The notes under the pieces: generated by a model
Databases searched by the model: none
What the model was told of the DNA's origin: nothing
What the model saw: only the letters and a program-made list of their open reading frames with translations
Made by a program: the position numbers and the translations under genes
Shown here: one piece after another, positions 43,564 to 55,202 of the stretch
How the letters are laid out: every line of letters begins with the position of its first letter
Numbering within the stretch: the stretch's first letter is position 1
Assembly: GCF_005222485.1 (NCBI RefSeq)
Contig: NZ_CP029078.1
Span: 7,193,501 to 7,257,500, forward strand
Direction of reading: 5' to 3'
Source: Streptomyces griseoviridis
GTDB lineage: Bacteria; Actinomycetota; Actinomycetes; Streptomycetales; Streptomycetaceae
DNA: 64,000 nt

Positions 43564-43573
43564 CCCCTAGGGG
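43564..43573. promoter_or_regulatory. CCCCTAGGGG palindrome upstream of the protease gene
   Basis: A perfect 10-base palindrome within AACCCCCTAGGGGAGTT, 147 bases before the protease start and 50 bases past the LAL regulator stop. A related palindrome occurs at 47487-47502 beside the GAF-LuxR gene. Confidence 0.5.
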
Positions 43574-43622
43574 AGTTGGGCAGGGAAAACCCTCGGTCGC
43601 GCCCAGTAAACCCGCAGTGACG

Positions 43623-46472
43623 TCACTTCGGACGGCGCCCCGCCGCCAGCCGGACGATGTCCACCCGTGAGCGGATGCCCAGCTTCCGGTAGACCCGGGT
43701 GAGGGTCGCCTCGACCGTCTTGACGCTGATGAACAGCCGCGCGGCGATCTCCCGGTTGGTCGCGCCCTCCATGACGAGACCGGCGACCTGGCGCTCCATC
43801 GCCGCCAGCCCCTCCAGGCCGTCGAGGGTGGCGCTGTCCGCGGACGGCGGCTGGACCGGCGGCGCCGCGCCCGCCGCCTCCACCTGCCGCAGCCAGGGCA
43901 GCGCCCGGCAGCGCCTGAACAGCCGGGCCGCCTCGTCGTAGGACGTCGGTCCAGGCCCGGTGGTTCCCGGCGGGCGGGCGGGGCCGAGGGGGCGGGGGGT
44001 GCCGCGCAGGGTGGCGAGGGCGAAGGCGGCCCGCGCCTCCTCCAGGCCGTACCCGAGTTTGCCGAGCCGGTCCTGCACGGACGTCAGCCGGGCGAGCGCC
44101 GCCTCGTGGTCGCCGCGGGCGGCCCGCACCATCGCCTCGGCCCGGTCGAGGACCGCGAGCACGCTCTCCCGTCCGAGCCGCAGCGCGTGCTGCCGGGTGA
44201 CGTCGACGAGTTCCTGCGCCTCGTCCGGCTCGCCGATCCGCACCAGCGCCTCCGCGAGGTCGCCCTGCCAGCGCCCGCGCGCCGGGTCGGTGATGCCGAG
44301 CCCCTGTTCGAGCTCCCGCACCCGGCGCAGCGAGACGACGGTGCCCTGGTCGTCCCCGTCGACGAGCTGGGCGTGTCCGAGGGCGGCGAGGGCGCGTGAG
44401 ACGTAGATCTGGTCGCCGACCTCCTCGGCCTGCCCGACCGCCTCGCGGGCGAGGTCGAGAGCGCGCCGCACATCGCCGCCGGACGCCTCGGCGAGCGAGG
44501 TGAGGACGGCGGACGGCACCTCGCCGATCCCGGAGTCGCGGGCCAGTCTGCGGCTCTCCCTGGCCAGGTCGAGGGCGCGTCCGCAGTGCCCCGAGCGCAG
44601 TTCGGTCTCGGCGAGCAGCCGCACGAAGTGCACCTCGGACTCGACCATGCCGCGCCGCCGCACCTCGCGCAGCAGCGCGGCGACCGTGCCGCGGGCCTCG
44701 GGCAGCTGGTCGCTCATGATGAGCCAGCGGTAGCGGGTCGCGCCCGGGCCGTTGTGGTGGCAGGCGACCTGCGGGTCCTGGGGCTCCCTGAGCGCGCGTT
44801 TGATGGTGGCGGGCGCGTCCGGGTGGCCCATCAGGGTCTCGGTCTGGGCCTGGAAGGCGAGCGCGAGGAGTTCGGTGCGCCGGTCGGCGGCGCGGGCCGC
44901 CAGCTCCGCCGCGTGCGCGGCCTCCTCGCGGCCCTCGGCGAAGTCGCCCTCGACGACCAGGGCCCGCCAGGCGAGCTGGTAGCGGACCAGGGCGAGCAGC
45001 CGCGGGTCGTCGCCCGCGTCCGCGAGGGCCTGCGGGTAGACGGTGTCGACCTCGCCGAGCGCCTGCCCGGCCGCCTCGATCACCACCATCCAGGCCCGCA
45101 CCCGGTCGGTCGGGGCGCTCGCGCGGGTCAGCACCTCGTGGGCGATGTCCCGGGCGAGGTCGACCTCGCCCGCGGTGATCGCGTCCTCGGCGGCCTGGAG
45201 CCGGTGGTCGTCGGGGCCGGGCTCGCCGTCGGGCGGGGTGTGCCGGGCGGCGAGCAGGCCGAGCGAGGCGGCGACCGAGGGGGCGCCCCGGTCCCGGGCC
45301 CGGTCGGCGGCCTCGGCGAGCCGGGCGGCGGCCTCCGGGTCGGTGCCGGTGATGGCGAGGGCCAGGTGCCTGGCGCGTTCGATGGGGTCGGAGGCTGCGG
45401 TGGAGAGCGCGGCGTGCGCGGCCCGCCGGTCCTGGGCCGGGGCCTCGGCGTAGAGCGCGGCCGAGATCAGCGGGTGCGCGAACCGCACCGCGGGGCCTTC
45501 GGGTTCGGTGGCCAGCAGGCCGAGTTCGGCGGCCTGGGCGGTCTCGGCCTCGGCGTTCTCCCGGCCGGCCGCGCGCAGCAGGGCCAGCGTGGGGCGGGCG
45601 CCGGCGCTGGCGACGAGGAGGGTGCGGCGGGCCTCGGCGGAGAGCATCCCGAGGCGGTTGAGGACGAGGGCGCGCAGCGAGGTCGGCACCGGCAGCGGCT
45701 CGCCCGGCCGGGGTGGGGTGGGGCTCTCGGCGAGGGCGCGGCCCAGTTCGAGGGCGAACAGCGGGTTGCCGCCGCTGGTGCGGTGGATGTCCCGGACGGT
45801 GGAGCGGGGCAGGCCGGTGTAGCCGCGGTGGTCGAGCAGCGAGGAGACCTGGGAGCCGGAGAGCGGGCCGAGCCTGACGGCCAGGGTGTCGGGCGGGGAC
45901 GCGCGTAGATGACGGTCGTACTCCTGTCCCTCGGTCCGTACCGCGCACAGCATCTGGACCGGGGTGTCGCCGAGGCGGCGGGCGGCGAAGCCGAGGAGTT
46001 CGGCGCTGGCCGAGTCGAGCCACTGGAGGTCGTCGGCGACGATCAGGACCGGGCCCTCGGCGGCCAGCGCGCGCAGCGCGGAGAGCACGGCGAGGCGCAG
46101 GGCGAGGCCGTCGCGCTGGAGGGTGGACTCGCCGCGTCCGGTGAGGGCGGACTCGAGCGCGGTGCGCTGGGCGGCGGGCAGCCGTTCGGAGACCTCGTCG
46201 AGGACCAGGCCGAGCAGGTCGGCGAGGGCCAGGAAGGGAAGGTGGGATTCGGACTCGGTCGCCGAGCAGCGCAACACGGTGCGGGCCGCGGTCCCGTATT
46301 GCGCGGCCAATGCCCGCAGAACGGTCGACTTTCCTATTCCGGCGGGCCCGTGGAGCAGCACACTGCCGCCGCGGGCGAGCTGCTCGTGTGCCGCGCCGAA
46401 CAGCTCGTCCCTGCCGATGACCAGGTCGGGGCGGCATCTGGCAGGCTCCTTGAAGTCCCGTCGCACGGTCAC
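43623..46472 (-). CDS. LAL-type giant LuxR transcriptional regulator
   Basis: A 949-residue regulator. Residues 15-200 form the AAA ATPase: Walker A GPAGIGKST, Walker B VLIVADDLQWLDSAS. A long helical TPR-like middle follows, then the LuxR helix-turn-helix at the C-terminus (MEGATNREIAARLF, then SVKTVEATLTRVYRKLG). GTG 46472 is preceded by GGAGGG; GTG 46466 is also possible. LAL proteins usually activate catabolic or secretion genes on binding ATP and a ligand. The neighbouring protease and the acyl-CoA ligases are candidate targets. Confidence 0.9.
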   Translation of the reverse strand: MTVRRDFKEPARCRPDLVIGRDELFGAAHEQLARGGSVLLHGPAGIGKSTVLRALAAQYGTAARTVLRCSATESESHLPFLALADLLGLVLDEVSERLPAAQRTALESALTGRGESTLQRDGLALRLAVLSALRALAAEGPVLIVADDLQWLDSASAELLGFAARRLGDTPVQMLCAVRTEGQEYDRHLRASPPDTLAVRLGPLSGSQVSSLLDHRGYTGLPRSTVRDIHRTSGGNPLFALELGRALAESPTPPRPGEPLPVPTSLRALVLNRLGMLSAEARRTLLVASAGARPTLALLRAAGRENAEAETAQAAELGLLATEPEGPAVRFAHPLISAALYAEAPAQDRRAAHAALSTAASDPIERARHLALAITGTDPEAAARLAEAADRARDRGAPSVAASLGLLAARHTPPDGEPGPDDHRLQAAEDAITAGEVDLARDIAHEVLTRASAPTDRVRAWMVVIEAAGQALGEVDTVYPQALADAGDDPRLLALVRYQLAWRALVVEGDFAEGREEAAHAAELAARAADRRTELLALAFQAQTETLMGHPDAPATIKRALREPQDPQVACHHNGPGATRYRWLIMSDQLPEARGTVAALLREVRRRGMVESEVHFVRLLAETELRSGHCGRALDLARESRRLARDSGIGEVPSAVLTSLAEASGGDVRRALDLAREAVGQAEEVGDQIYVSRALAALGHAQLVDGDDQGTVVSLRRVRELEQGLGITDPARGRWQGDLAEALVRIGEPDEAQELVDVTRQHALRLGRESVLAVLDRAEAMVRAARGDHEAALARLTSVQDRLGKLGYGLEEARAAFALATLRGTPRPLGPARPPGTTGPGPTSYDEAARLFRRCRALPWLRQVEAAGAAPPVQPPSADSATLDGLEGLAAMERQVAGLVMEGATNREIAARLFISVKTVEATLTRVYRKLGIRSRVDIVRLAAGRRPK

Positions 46473-46628
46473 CGCTCCCTCCGCGTGTCGTGTCCGGGCC
46501 AAATTCTAGGCAACGTCTCATTGAAATTCGGACGGACCGCATGGTGAGGGATATAACAGCGGCCGGGCATAGGGAAATTCAAAGCACGCCCGAATGAATA
46601 GAATGCCCACGCCCGGGTCCTGGCACAC

Positions 46629-47462
46629 CTACGGCAACACCCCCGCCCGCCGCGCCGCCGCGACCGCCTCACCCCGGGTGTGCGCCCCCAACTTCCGCAT
46701 GGCGGACCGGAGATACCCCTTCACCGTCTCCGCCCGCACCCCGAGCCGCTCCGCCGCGAGCGCGTTCGTCGCCCCCGCGGCCACCCACGACAGGACATCC
46801 AGCTCACGCGGCGCGAGCACCGGCCCAGGCACCCGCGACCTCGGCGCCAGCAGCCCGCACACGTCGAGGAGTTCGGCCCGCAGCGACGGATCCGCGATCC
46901 GCGGGGCCAGCGCGCGCAGCGCCGCGTGCGCCTCCCGCACCTGCTCGCGCACCGCGCCCGCCGCGAGATCCGGCTCGGACGCCGACTGCGCGGCCACCAG
47001 CAGCCCGCGCGCCTCCTCCCGCACCACCAACGCCTGTTCGACGTCCCGCGCCGCCGCCATCGCCGCGCCCAGCGCCCGGTCACCCAGCGGCTCGGCCGTG
47101 CGCAGCGCCCCGTACAGCACCCCGCGCACCCGCCGCCGCACCACCACGGGCACCGCGAGCACCGAGCGCAACCCCTCGGCCGCCACCGGGACGTCGTACT
47201 CGTGGCTGATCTGCCGCGACGCCGAGTAGTCCGTCACCGCGCACGGCCTGGCCAGCGCGACCGCCTTGCCGCCGAGGCCGTTGCCCGCGGTCACCGCGAG
47301 GGCGCTCAGCGCGGGCGTGGCCGTGCCGCACAGCTCACTGATGCGTATCCGGGGACCGCCCGACTCCACCAGGCCGCCGAAGGCGACCGGCAGACCCGTG
47401 GTGTGCCGAAGCCGCAGCAACGCGGTGTGAATCTCCACCGCCCCCGTCGCATCACCTGTCAC
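46629..47462 (-). CDS. GAF-domain LuxR-type regulator
   Basis: A 277-residue protein from GTG 47462, with AAAGGG upstream; a longer form to 47519 is possible. Residues 10-140 form a GAF-like sensory domain (LPVAFGGLVESGG, SVLAVPVVVRRRVRGVLYGA). A helical linker leads to the C-terminal LuxR helix-turn-helix (LAPRELDVLSWVAAGATNAL, RAETVKGYLRSAMRKLG). It is divergent from the acyl-CoA ligase pair, and its type is widely found beside such ligases, so it probably controls them. Confidence 0.88.
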   Translation of the reverse strand: MTGDATGAVEIHTALLRLRHTTGLPVAFGGLVESGGPRIRISELCGTATPALSALAVTAGNGLGGKAVALARPCAVTDYSASRQISHEYDVPVAAEGLRSVLAVPVVVRRRVRGVLYGALRTAEPLGDRALGAAMAAARDVEQALVVREEARGLLVAAQSASEPDLAAGAVREQVREAHAALRALAPRIADPSLRAELLDVCGLLAPRSRVPGPVLAPRELDVLSWVAAGATNALAAERLGVRAETVKGYLRSAMRKLGAHTRGEAVAAARRAGVLP

Positions 47463-47486
47463 CCGCTCGCCCTTTCCCGCGGCCAC

Positions 47487-47502
47487 ACCCCCGTCCGGGG
47501 GT
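47487..47502. promoter_or_regulatory. ACCCCCG-TC-CGGGGGT palindrome in the divergent promoter
   Basis: Perfect 7-base arms around TC, between the GAF-LuxR gene and the acyl-CoA ligase operon. It is a likely LuxR-type binding site, similar in core to the palindrome upstream of the protease. Confidence 0.55.
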
Positions 47503-47580
47503 AGTGAGACGTGCATCACGGATTACACGATGACAGAGAGCCGCCCGGCAATGGTCCGGTATGAGGAGGACAGAGCACAG

Positions 47581-49254
47581 ATGACGACGGCGACGGAGGC
47601 CTTCCGTAGCGCGCGGGACTTCCTACTGGAGCACCGCGAGGACTACGTGACGGCGTACGAGGGCTTCGACTGGCCCCGACCCGCACACTTCAACTGGGCG
47701 CTCGACTGGTTCGACGCCATCGCCGACGGCAACGACCGCACCGCCCTGCACATCGTCGAGGAGGACGGCTCCGAGCTGAAGCTGTCCTTCGCCCAACTCT
47801 CCGCCCGCTCCGACCGGGTGGCCTGCTGGCTGCGCGCGCGGGGCGTCGCCGCCGAGGACCGGATCCTCGTCATGCTCGGCAACCAGGCCGAGTTGTGGGA
47901 GACCGCGCTGGCCGCGATGAAGCTGCGCGCCGTCGTCGTCCCCGCGACCCCGCTGCTCGGCCCCGCGGACCTGCGCGACCGGGTCGCCCGCGGCCGGGTC
48001 AAGCACGTGATCGCGCGCGCCGAGGACACCGCCAAGTTCGCCGACGTGCCCGGCGGCTGGACCCGGATCTCCGTCGGCGGCCTGCCCGAGGACGGCTGGG
48101 AGCCGTACGAGGACGCCTACGCCACCACCGACGCGTTCGTGCCCGACGGCCCGACCCTCGCCGACGACCCGCTGATGCTCTACTTCACCTCGGGCACCAC
48201 CGACCGCCCCAAGCTCGTCGAGCACACCCACACCTCGTACCCGATCGGCCATCTGGCCACCCTGTACTGGATCGGGCTGCGTCCGGGCGACGTCCACCTC
48301 AACATCTCCTCGCCCGGCTGGGCCAAGCACGCCTGGTCCAACCTGTTCGCGCCGTGGAACGCCGAGGCGACCGTCTTCATCCACAACTACACCCGCTTCG
48401 ACCCGGTCCGCCTGATGGCCGAGATGGACCGCGCGGGCGTCACCACCTTCTGCGCGCCACCGACTGTCTGGCGCATGCTCATCCAGGCCGACCTGACCCA
48501 ACTGCGCACCCCGCCGAGGGAGGCGCTGGCCGCGGGCGAACCCCTCAACCCCGAGGTCATCGAACAGGTCAGACGGAACTGGGGCGTCACCATCCGCGAC
48601 GGCTTCGGACAGACCGAGACCGCCGTCCAGGTCTCCAACAGTCCGGGCCAGGAGCTGAAGACGGGCTCCATGGGCCGCCCGAGCCCCGGCTACCGGGTCA
48701 CCCTCCTCGACCCGATCAGCGGAGCGCCGGGCGCCACCGAGGGCGAGATCGCCCTCGACCTGTCCACCCGCCCGGTCGGCCTGATGACCGGCTACCACGG
48801 CGACCCGGACCGGACGGCGGAGGCGATGGCCGGCGGCTACTACCGCACCGGCGACGTCGCCTCCCGCGACGAGGACGGCTACCTGACCTACATCGGCCGC
48901 AGCGACGACGTCTTCAAGGCGTCCGACTACAAGATCAGCCCGTTCGAGCTGGAGAGCGCGCTCCTGGAGCACGAGGCGGTCGCGGAGGCGGCCGTGGTGC
49001 CCGCGCCCGACCCGGTGCGGCTCGCGGTGCCTAAGGCGTACATCGTCCTCGCCGAGGGCTGGCAGCCGGGACCGGACACCGCGAAGGTGCTGTTCGAGCA
49101 CGCCCGTGAGGTCCTCGCGCCCTACAAGCGCATCCGCCGCATCGAGTTCGCCCCGCTGCCCAAGACCGTCTCGGGCAAGATCCGCCGGATCGAGCTGCGC
49201 GAGGCGACGGCGGCCGGCTCCACCGACGAGTACCGCGAGGAGGACTTCAGGTGA
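47581..49254 (+). CDS. AMP-forming acyl-CoA synthetase (benzoate/medium-chain type)
   Basis: A 557-residue member of the ANL superfamily. The adenylate-binding motif is [11 protein letters not shown], the aromatic motif is [10 protein letters not shown], the hinge region is [20 protein letters not shown], and the catalytic lysine is in [16 protein letters not shown] and GYHGD fit the medium-chain/benzoate-CoA ligase group. ATG 47581 follows GAGGAGGAC. It makes acyl-AMP, then acyl-CoA. The next gene overlaps it by GTGA. Confidence 0.88.
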   Translation: MTTATEAFRSARDFLLEHREDYVTAYEGFDWPRPAHFNWALDWFDAIADGNDRTALHIVEEDGSELKLSFAQLSARSDRVACWLRARGVAAEDRILVMLGNQAELWETALAAMKLRAVVVPATPLLGPADLRDRVARGRVKHVIARAEDTAKFADVPGGWTRISVGGLPEDGWEPYEDAYATTDAFVPDGPTLADDPLMLYFTSGTTDRPKLVEHTHTSYPIGHLATLYWIGLRPGDVHLNISSPGWAKHAWSNLFAPWNAEATVFIHNYTRFDPVRLMAEMDRAGVTTFCAPPTVWRMLIQADLTQLRTPPREALAAGEPLNPEVIEQVRRNWGVTIRDGFGQTETAVQVSNSPGQELKTGSMGRPSPGYRVTLLDPISGAPGATEGEIALDLSTRPVGLMTGYHGDPDRTAEAMAGGYYRTGDVASRDEDGYLTYIGRSDDVFKASDYKISPFELESALLEHEAVAEAAVVPAPDPVRLAVPKAYIVLAEGWQPGPDTAKVLFEHAREVLAPYKRIRRIEFAPLPKTVSGKIRRIELREATAAGSTDEYREEDFR

Positions 49255-50864
49255 CGGCGATACCGTCCTACGCGCACGGGACGAGCGCCACGACGCTGCT
49301 GGGCGACACCATCGGCGCCCACCTCGACCGGGCGGTCGCCGCCTGGCCGGACCGCGAGGCGCTCGTCGACGTGCCGTCCGAACGCCGCTGGACGTACCGG
49401 GAGTTCGCCGCCGACGTCGACCGGCTGGCCCGCGCGCTGCTCGCCGACGGCGTCGCACAGGGCGACCGGGTGGGGATCTGGGCGGTCAACTGCGCCGAGT
49501 GGGTGCTCGTCCAGTACGCCACCGCCCGGGTCGGCGCGATCATGGTGAACATCAACCCGGCCTACCGCACCCACGAGGTCGGGTACGTCCTCCGACAGGC
49601 GGGCGTCTCGCTGCTGTTCGCGTCGCTGAGCCACAAGGGCAGCGACTACCGGGCGATGGTCGACGAAGTCCGCCCGACGTGCCCGCAGTTGCGGCGGGCC
49701 GTCTACATCGGCGACCCGGGCTGGGCCGCCTTCACCGCGCTGGGCACCGCCGACCGGCAGGACGAACTCCGCGCCCGGCAGGCCGGGTTGTCCTGCGACG
49801 ACCCCATCAACATCCAGTACACCTCGGGCACCACCGGCTTCCCGAAGGGCGCCACCCTCTCCCACCACAACATCCTCAACAACGGGTACTTCGTGGGGGA
49901 GTCGATCGCCTACACCGAGCAGGACCGGATCTGTCTGCCGGTGCCCTTCTACCACTGCTTCGGCATGGTGATGGGCAACCTCGCGGCCACCTCGCACGGC
50001 GCCTGCGTGGTGATCCCGGCGCCGTCCTTCGAACCGCGGGCCACCCTGGAGGCGGTCGGGCAGGAGCGCTGCACCTCCCTGTACGGCGTCCCCACCATGT
50101 TCATAGCGGAGTTGAACCTCCCCGACTTCGACAGCTACGACCTGTCGTCGCTGCGGACCGGCATCATGGCGGGCTCGCCCTGCCCGGTCGAGGTGATGAA
50201 GCGGGTGGTCGCCGAGATGCACATGGCCGAGGTCTCCATCTGCTACGGCATGACGGAGACCTCCCCGGTCTCCCTCCAGACCCGCAGGGACGACGACCTC
50301 GACCACCGCACGGGCACCGTCGGCCGGGTCCTGCCCCACCTGGAGGTCAAGGTCGTCGACCCGGCCACCGGGACCACCAGGCCGCGCGGCGAGGCGGGGG
50401 AGCTGTGCACCCGCGGCTACAGCGTGATGCTCGGCTACTGGAACGAGCCGGGGAAGACCGCCGAGGTCGTCGACCAGGGCCGCTGGATGCACACCGGCGA
50501 CCTCGCCCTGATGCGCGAGGACGGCTATGTGGAGATAGTCGGCCGCATCAAGGACATGATCATCCGGGGTGGCGAGAACATCTACCCGCGGGAGATAGAG
50601 GAGTTCCTCCACGGCCACCCGAAGGTCGCGGACGTCCAGGTCGTCGGCGTCCCGCACGAGCGGTACGGCGAGGAGGTCCTGGCCTGCGTCGTGCCGCGCG
50701 ACCCGGCCGACCCGCCGACCCTCGACGAGCTGCGCGGCTACTGCGACGGCCGGCTCGCCCACTACAAGACGCCGACCCGGCTGAGCGTCCTGGACGCCTT
50801 CCCGATGACGGTGTCGGGGAAGGTGCGCAAGGTCGAGCTGCGGGAGCGGTACGCCACGCGGTAG
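49251..50864 (+). CDS. Fatty-acyl-CoA synthetase, FadD-like
   Basis: A 537-residue ANL enzyme starting at GTG 49251 inside the previous stop. Motifs are [20 protein letters not shown] (phosphate loop), [31 protein letters not shown], and the C-terminal [10 protein letters not shown] with the catalytic lysine in [18 protein letters not shown] is typical of fatty-acid and short branched acyl ligases. Two different ligases in one coupled operon suggest activation of two related carboxylic acids for beta-oxidation. Confidence 0.9.
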   Translation: MTAIPSYAHGTSATTLLGDTIGAHLDRAVAAWPDREALVDVPSERRWTYREFAADVDRLARALLADGVAQGDRVGIWAVNCAEWVLVQYATARVGAIMVNINPAYRTHEVGYVLRQAGVSLLFASLSHKGSDYRAMVDEVRPTCPQLRRAVYIGDPGWAAFTALGTADRQDELRARQAGLSCDDPINIQYTSGTTGFPKGATLSHHNILNNGYFVGESIAYTEQDRICLPVPFYHCFGMVMGNLAATSHGACVVIPAPSFEPRATLEAVGQERCTSLYGVPTMFIAELNLPDFDSYDLSSLRTGIMAGSPCPVEVMKRVVAEMHMAEVSICYGMTETSPVSLQTRRDDDLDHRTGTVGRVLPHLEVKVVDPATGTTRPRGEAGELCTRGYSVMLGYWNEPGKTAEVVDQGRWMHTGDLALMREDGYVEIVGRIKDMIIRGGENIYPREIEEFLHGHPKVADVQVVGVPHERYGEEVLACVVPRDPADPPTLDELRGYCDGRLAHYKTPTRLSVLDAFPMTVSGKVRKVELRERYATR

Positions 50865-50888
50865 CCGCCGGAGGGGCCGCGCACGGGG

Positions 50889-51692
50889 TCAGTCGGGGTC
50901 CGTGGCGCCCAGCTCGTCCGCGAGGCCGTTGACCGGCTGCGGGGTGCCGGTGAGGTCCAGGACGAAGAGGGGCACGCCCAGGTCGTCGGCGCGGTGGCGG
51001 GCGTCCTCGGCGTACCCGGCGAGGGAGAAGTAGACGCACTCCGCCGACTCCGTCATCGCCGTCAGCCACAGGCACTCCACGTCCCGCGGCGAGGCCGGGT
51101 GCACGGTCGGGTCGACCTGCGCGAGCAGGCCGCGCGCGGCCAGACCTATGCCGGACGGCGGCCGCTGGTCGGCCCGCCGGATGTCCTGGTAGCCGAGCCA
51201 CCGCAGATACAGCGCGGCGGCCGTCACGGCGTCCCGGGCGGTACGGATGGTGACCGGCTGGAAGGCCCGGCGCGGGGTGCCGGAGACCGGCGGCCCGGAA
51301 ACCGGACGCCCGCCCTTCCCGCCGTCCGGGCCGCTCTCGCCGCCCCCGCCGCCCTCACCGTTCCCGTCCTCCGGGCCGCTCTCGCCGTCCTCCCCGGGCT
51401 CCGCGCTTACGCCCTCCTCGGGCGGGCCGGCGCGTTCGGCCACCGGTATGCGCAGCGACGTGCCGCACGGGCAGCCCAGTTCCGGGTGCGGCCACTGGTC
51501 CTGGCGTCCGCAGGACGCGCAGCGCACGGCGATCCAGTCCTCGTCCCACACCCGGTCCCCGACCACCACGGGCGTCGCGTGCGGATCGAGCGGCGGCGCG
51601 ACCGGGGCGCCGCACACGCACGGGTAGGACGGCGCGCCGTACCGGTGCCGACGTCGGCAGGCCGGGCAGAGCACCGGCACGCTCTCGGGCAT
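50889..51692 (-). CDS. Zinc-ribbon protein with restriction-endonuclease-like (Mrr-type) C-terminus
   Basis: A 267-residue protein from ATG 51692. The first 80 residues contain four C-x-x-C or CxC pairs (LCPACRRR, PCVCGAP, RCASCGRQ, GCPCGTS) for two zinc sites. A glycine/glutamate-rich low-complexity linker follows (about residues 85-135). The last 110 residues (TARDAVTAAALYLRWLGYQD, VDPTVHPASPRDVECLWLTA, ADDLGVPLFVLDLTG) have the pattern of Mrr-like folds. No clear D-x-n-E-x-K site is visible, so nuclease activity is doubtful. Confidence 0.6.
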   Translation of the reverse strand: MPESVPVLCPACRRRHRYGAPSYPCVCGAPVAPPLDPHATPVVVGDRVWDEDWIAVRCASCGRQDQWPHPELGCPCGTSLRIPVAERAGPPEEGVSAEPGEDGESGPEDGNGEGGGGGESGPDGGKGGRPVSGPPVSGTPRRAFQPVTIRTARDAVTAAALYLRWLGYQDIRRADQRPPSGIGLAARGLLAQVDPTVHPASPRDVECLWLTAMTESAECVYFSLAGYAEDARHRADDLGVPLFVLDLTGTPQPVNGLADELGATDPD

Positions 51693-51851
51693 GGCCCACT
51701 CCAAGGCGTCGCGACAGGACGCCGCTGACGGGCGTCGCAACAGGACCGCACCCCCATGCTCCTCCTCCGTCCCTCCCGTCGTGGCCGCTTGCCCGTCTCT
51801 TGACGGGTTTTCGGCCTCCCCCTACATTGTTTCCAGATAGTAGAAGTTACT

Positions 51852-51866
51852 TTCCATGATACGGAA
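51852..51866. promoter_or_regulatory. gcl operator candidate TTCC-N7-GGAA
   Basis: TTCCATGATACGGAA lies 73 bases before the gcl start in an unusually AT-rich promoter. The same palindrome with the core ATATTGC lies upstream of hyi. A further CGGAAGAT follows at 51872. Confidence 0.7.
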
Positions 51867-51938
51867 AAAGTACGGAAGATAATCTCACCGCGGGGCGCGA
51901 CGGGAGTGCGATTCCGACAGGCCGACCAGGAGTACTCG

Positions 51939-53723
<1,785 letters not shown>

Positions 53724-53740
53724 GCGCGCGGCACGGCGTA

Positions 53741-53775
53741 CGAGGGCGGCCCGTCCGGTGGACGGGCCGCCCTCG
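53741..53775. terminator. Perfect 16-bp hairpin after gcl
   Basis: CGAGGGCGGCCCGTCC (53741-53756) and its complement (53760-53775) flank GGT, 18 bases past the gcl stop. It is a clear transcription terminator. Confidence 0.88.
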
Positions 53776-53810
53776 TGGTCGTGGTGCCGCGGCCGTCGCG
53801 GCACAGGGAA

Positions 53811-53846
53811 GGGCGCCGGACGCGGGAGGAACCGCGTCCGGCGCCC
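53811..53846. repeat. Second perfect hairpin downstream of gcl
   Basis: GGGCGCCGGACGCGG (53811-53825) pairs with 53832-53846 around a 6-base loop. Together with the first hairpin it may terminate from both sides. Confidence 0.75.
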
Positions 53847-53849
53847 TGG

Positions 53850-54271
53850 CCGGTGGGGAGGGGAGGTGGTGCCGTCCGACGGCGCGAGGCTGGGCGCGAC
53901 AGGTCGTTCGCGCCGCCGGACGGGATCGGGAAGTGGCAGGGACCGCGGCGGCCGTGACGGCGCCGGGTCTCGTTCCTCTCAGGTCGAGGAAGGAGATCCG
54001 GGCCTTCACCACCGCACTGGCTCACGTACCGCCGCGGCCCTCGCCCCGCCCGCTTCCGTCCGGCCGGTCACCCCTCATCCGGGCCGGCCGTCCGTGCGGG
54101 CTGTTCGTGGGTCGGCTCCCCCGCGGGAACCGACGGGTCACCGTCGTCCCGTCGTCCCCTTCCCTGCGGGGACCCGGGATTCGGGTGGTGGGATTCCGGG
54201 CGGCGCCGACGCCTGGGCGCGACAGGACAGATGTCAGCGCCTGCGCCGCCCGGAAGTGTGGTGGGCGCCGC
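53850..54271. other. Gap between the gcl terminators and glxR, no gene seen
   Basis: About 420 GC-rich bases at the 3' sides of gcl and glxR. No frame has a domain pattern. Confidence 0.45.
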
Positions 54272-55162
54272 TCAGACCTGGCTGCCGGACAGGCGTTCCA
54301 CGGACCGCAGCAGCGCCGAGTGGTCGAGCCCGCCGTCGCCCTGCGCCCGCAGGCTCGCGACGAGTTGGGCGACCACGGCCCCGACCGGCAGCGCGGCGCC
54401 GACCGTGCGGGCCGCCTCGGTGACGATGCCCATGTCCTTGTGGTGCAGGTCGATCCGGAAGCCCGGCTTGAAGTCGCGGGCCAGGAAGTTGTCCTTCTTG
54501 CGGGTCAGCACGGTGGAGCCGGCCAGCCCGCCGTTGAGGACGTCGAGCGCGGCCTTCAGGTCCACGCCCGACTTCTCCAGGAACACCACGGCCTCCGCGC
54601 ACGCCTGGATGTTCACGGCGACGATCAGCTGGTTGGCGGCCTTCACGGTCTGGCCCGAGCCGTGCGGACCGCAGAGCACGATGGTCCTGCCGAGGGCGTC
54701 GAGGATCGGCTTCGCCGCGTCGAAGTCGGCCTGTTCGCCGCCGACCATGATGGACAGGACCGCCTCGACGGCCCCGGCCTCACCGCCGGACACGGGCGCG
54801 TCCAGGACCCTGATCCCCTTCTCCCGCGCGGCCTTCGCCAGGTCGATCGAGGTCTGCGGGGTGATCGACGACATGTCGATCAGCAGGGCGCCGGAACGGG
54901 CGTGCGCGAGGATGCCGTCGGGGCCGTACGCGATGGCCTCGACCTGCGGGGAGGCGGGCACCATCGTGATGACGACGTCGGCGTCCCGCACCGCCTCGGC
55001 GATCGAGGCCGCCGCGGTGCCGCCCGCGGCGGTCAGCCGGTCCAGCTTGTCCTGCTCGAGGGTGTGGCCGGTGACGTCGTAACCGGCCTTGATCAGGTTC
55101 TCGGACATGGGGGAGCCCATGATGCCGAGACCTATCCAGGCGATGCGGGGGAGCGTGCTCAT
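54272..55162 (-). CDS. glxR: 2-hydroxy-3-oxopropionate (tartronate semialdehyde) reductase
   Basis: A 296-residue beta-hydroxyacid dehydrogenase. IAWIGLGIMGSPMSENLIKA is the NAD(P) motif, DAPVSGGEAGA the substrate loop, GSGQTVKAANQLIVAVNIQA carries the catalytic lysine, and the C-terminal helical domain includes FRIDLHHKDMGIV. It reduces tartronate semialdehyde, the product of Gcl, to glycerate. It lies 40 bases behind hyi on the same strand, as one operon. Confidence 0.93.
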   Translation of the reverse strand: MSTLPRIAWIGLGIMGSPMSENLIKAGYDVTGHTLEQDKLDRLTAAGGTAAASIAEAVRDADVVITMVPASPQVEAIAYGPDGILAHARSGALLIDMSSITPQTSIDLAKAAREKGIRVLDAPVSGGEAGAVEAVLSIMVGGEQADFDAAKPILDALGRTIVLCGPHGSGQTVKAANQLIVAVNIQACAEAVVFLEKSGVDLKAALDVLNGGLAGSTVLTRKKDNFLARDFKPGFRIDLHHKDMGIVTEAARTVGAALPVGAVVAQLVASLRAQGDGGLDHSALLRSVERLSGSQV

Positions 55163-55202
55163 GTCGGGGTACCTCTCTGACTGCGGTGCCTGGGCGGGGA
55201 GT

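Noticed and set aside
43567..46542. A 991-codon second minus-strand frame over the LAL regulator
   Set aside because: Arginine/proline-rich shadow; only the other frame carries Walker and LuxR motifs.
47623..49458. A 611-codon minus-strand frame over the first acyl-CoA ligase
   Set aside because: Antisense shadow; the plus strand encodes all ANL motifs with a good ribosome site.
53741..53846. Two GC-rich palindromes as a replication or transfer origin
   Set aside because: They lie directly behind gcl with small loops, as expected for terminators; no iterons or replication gene is near.
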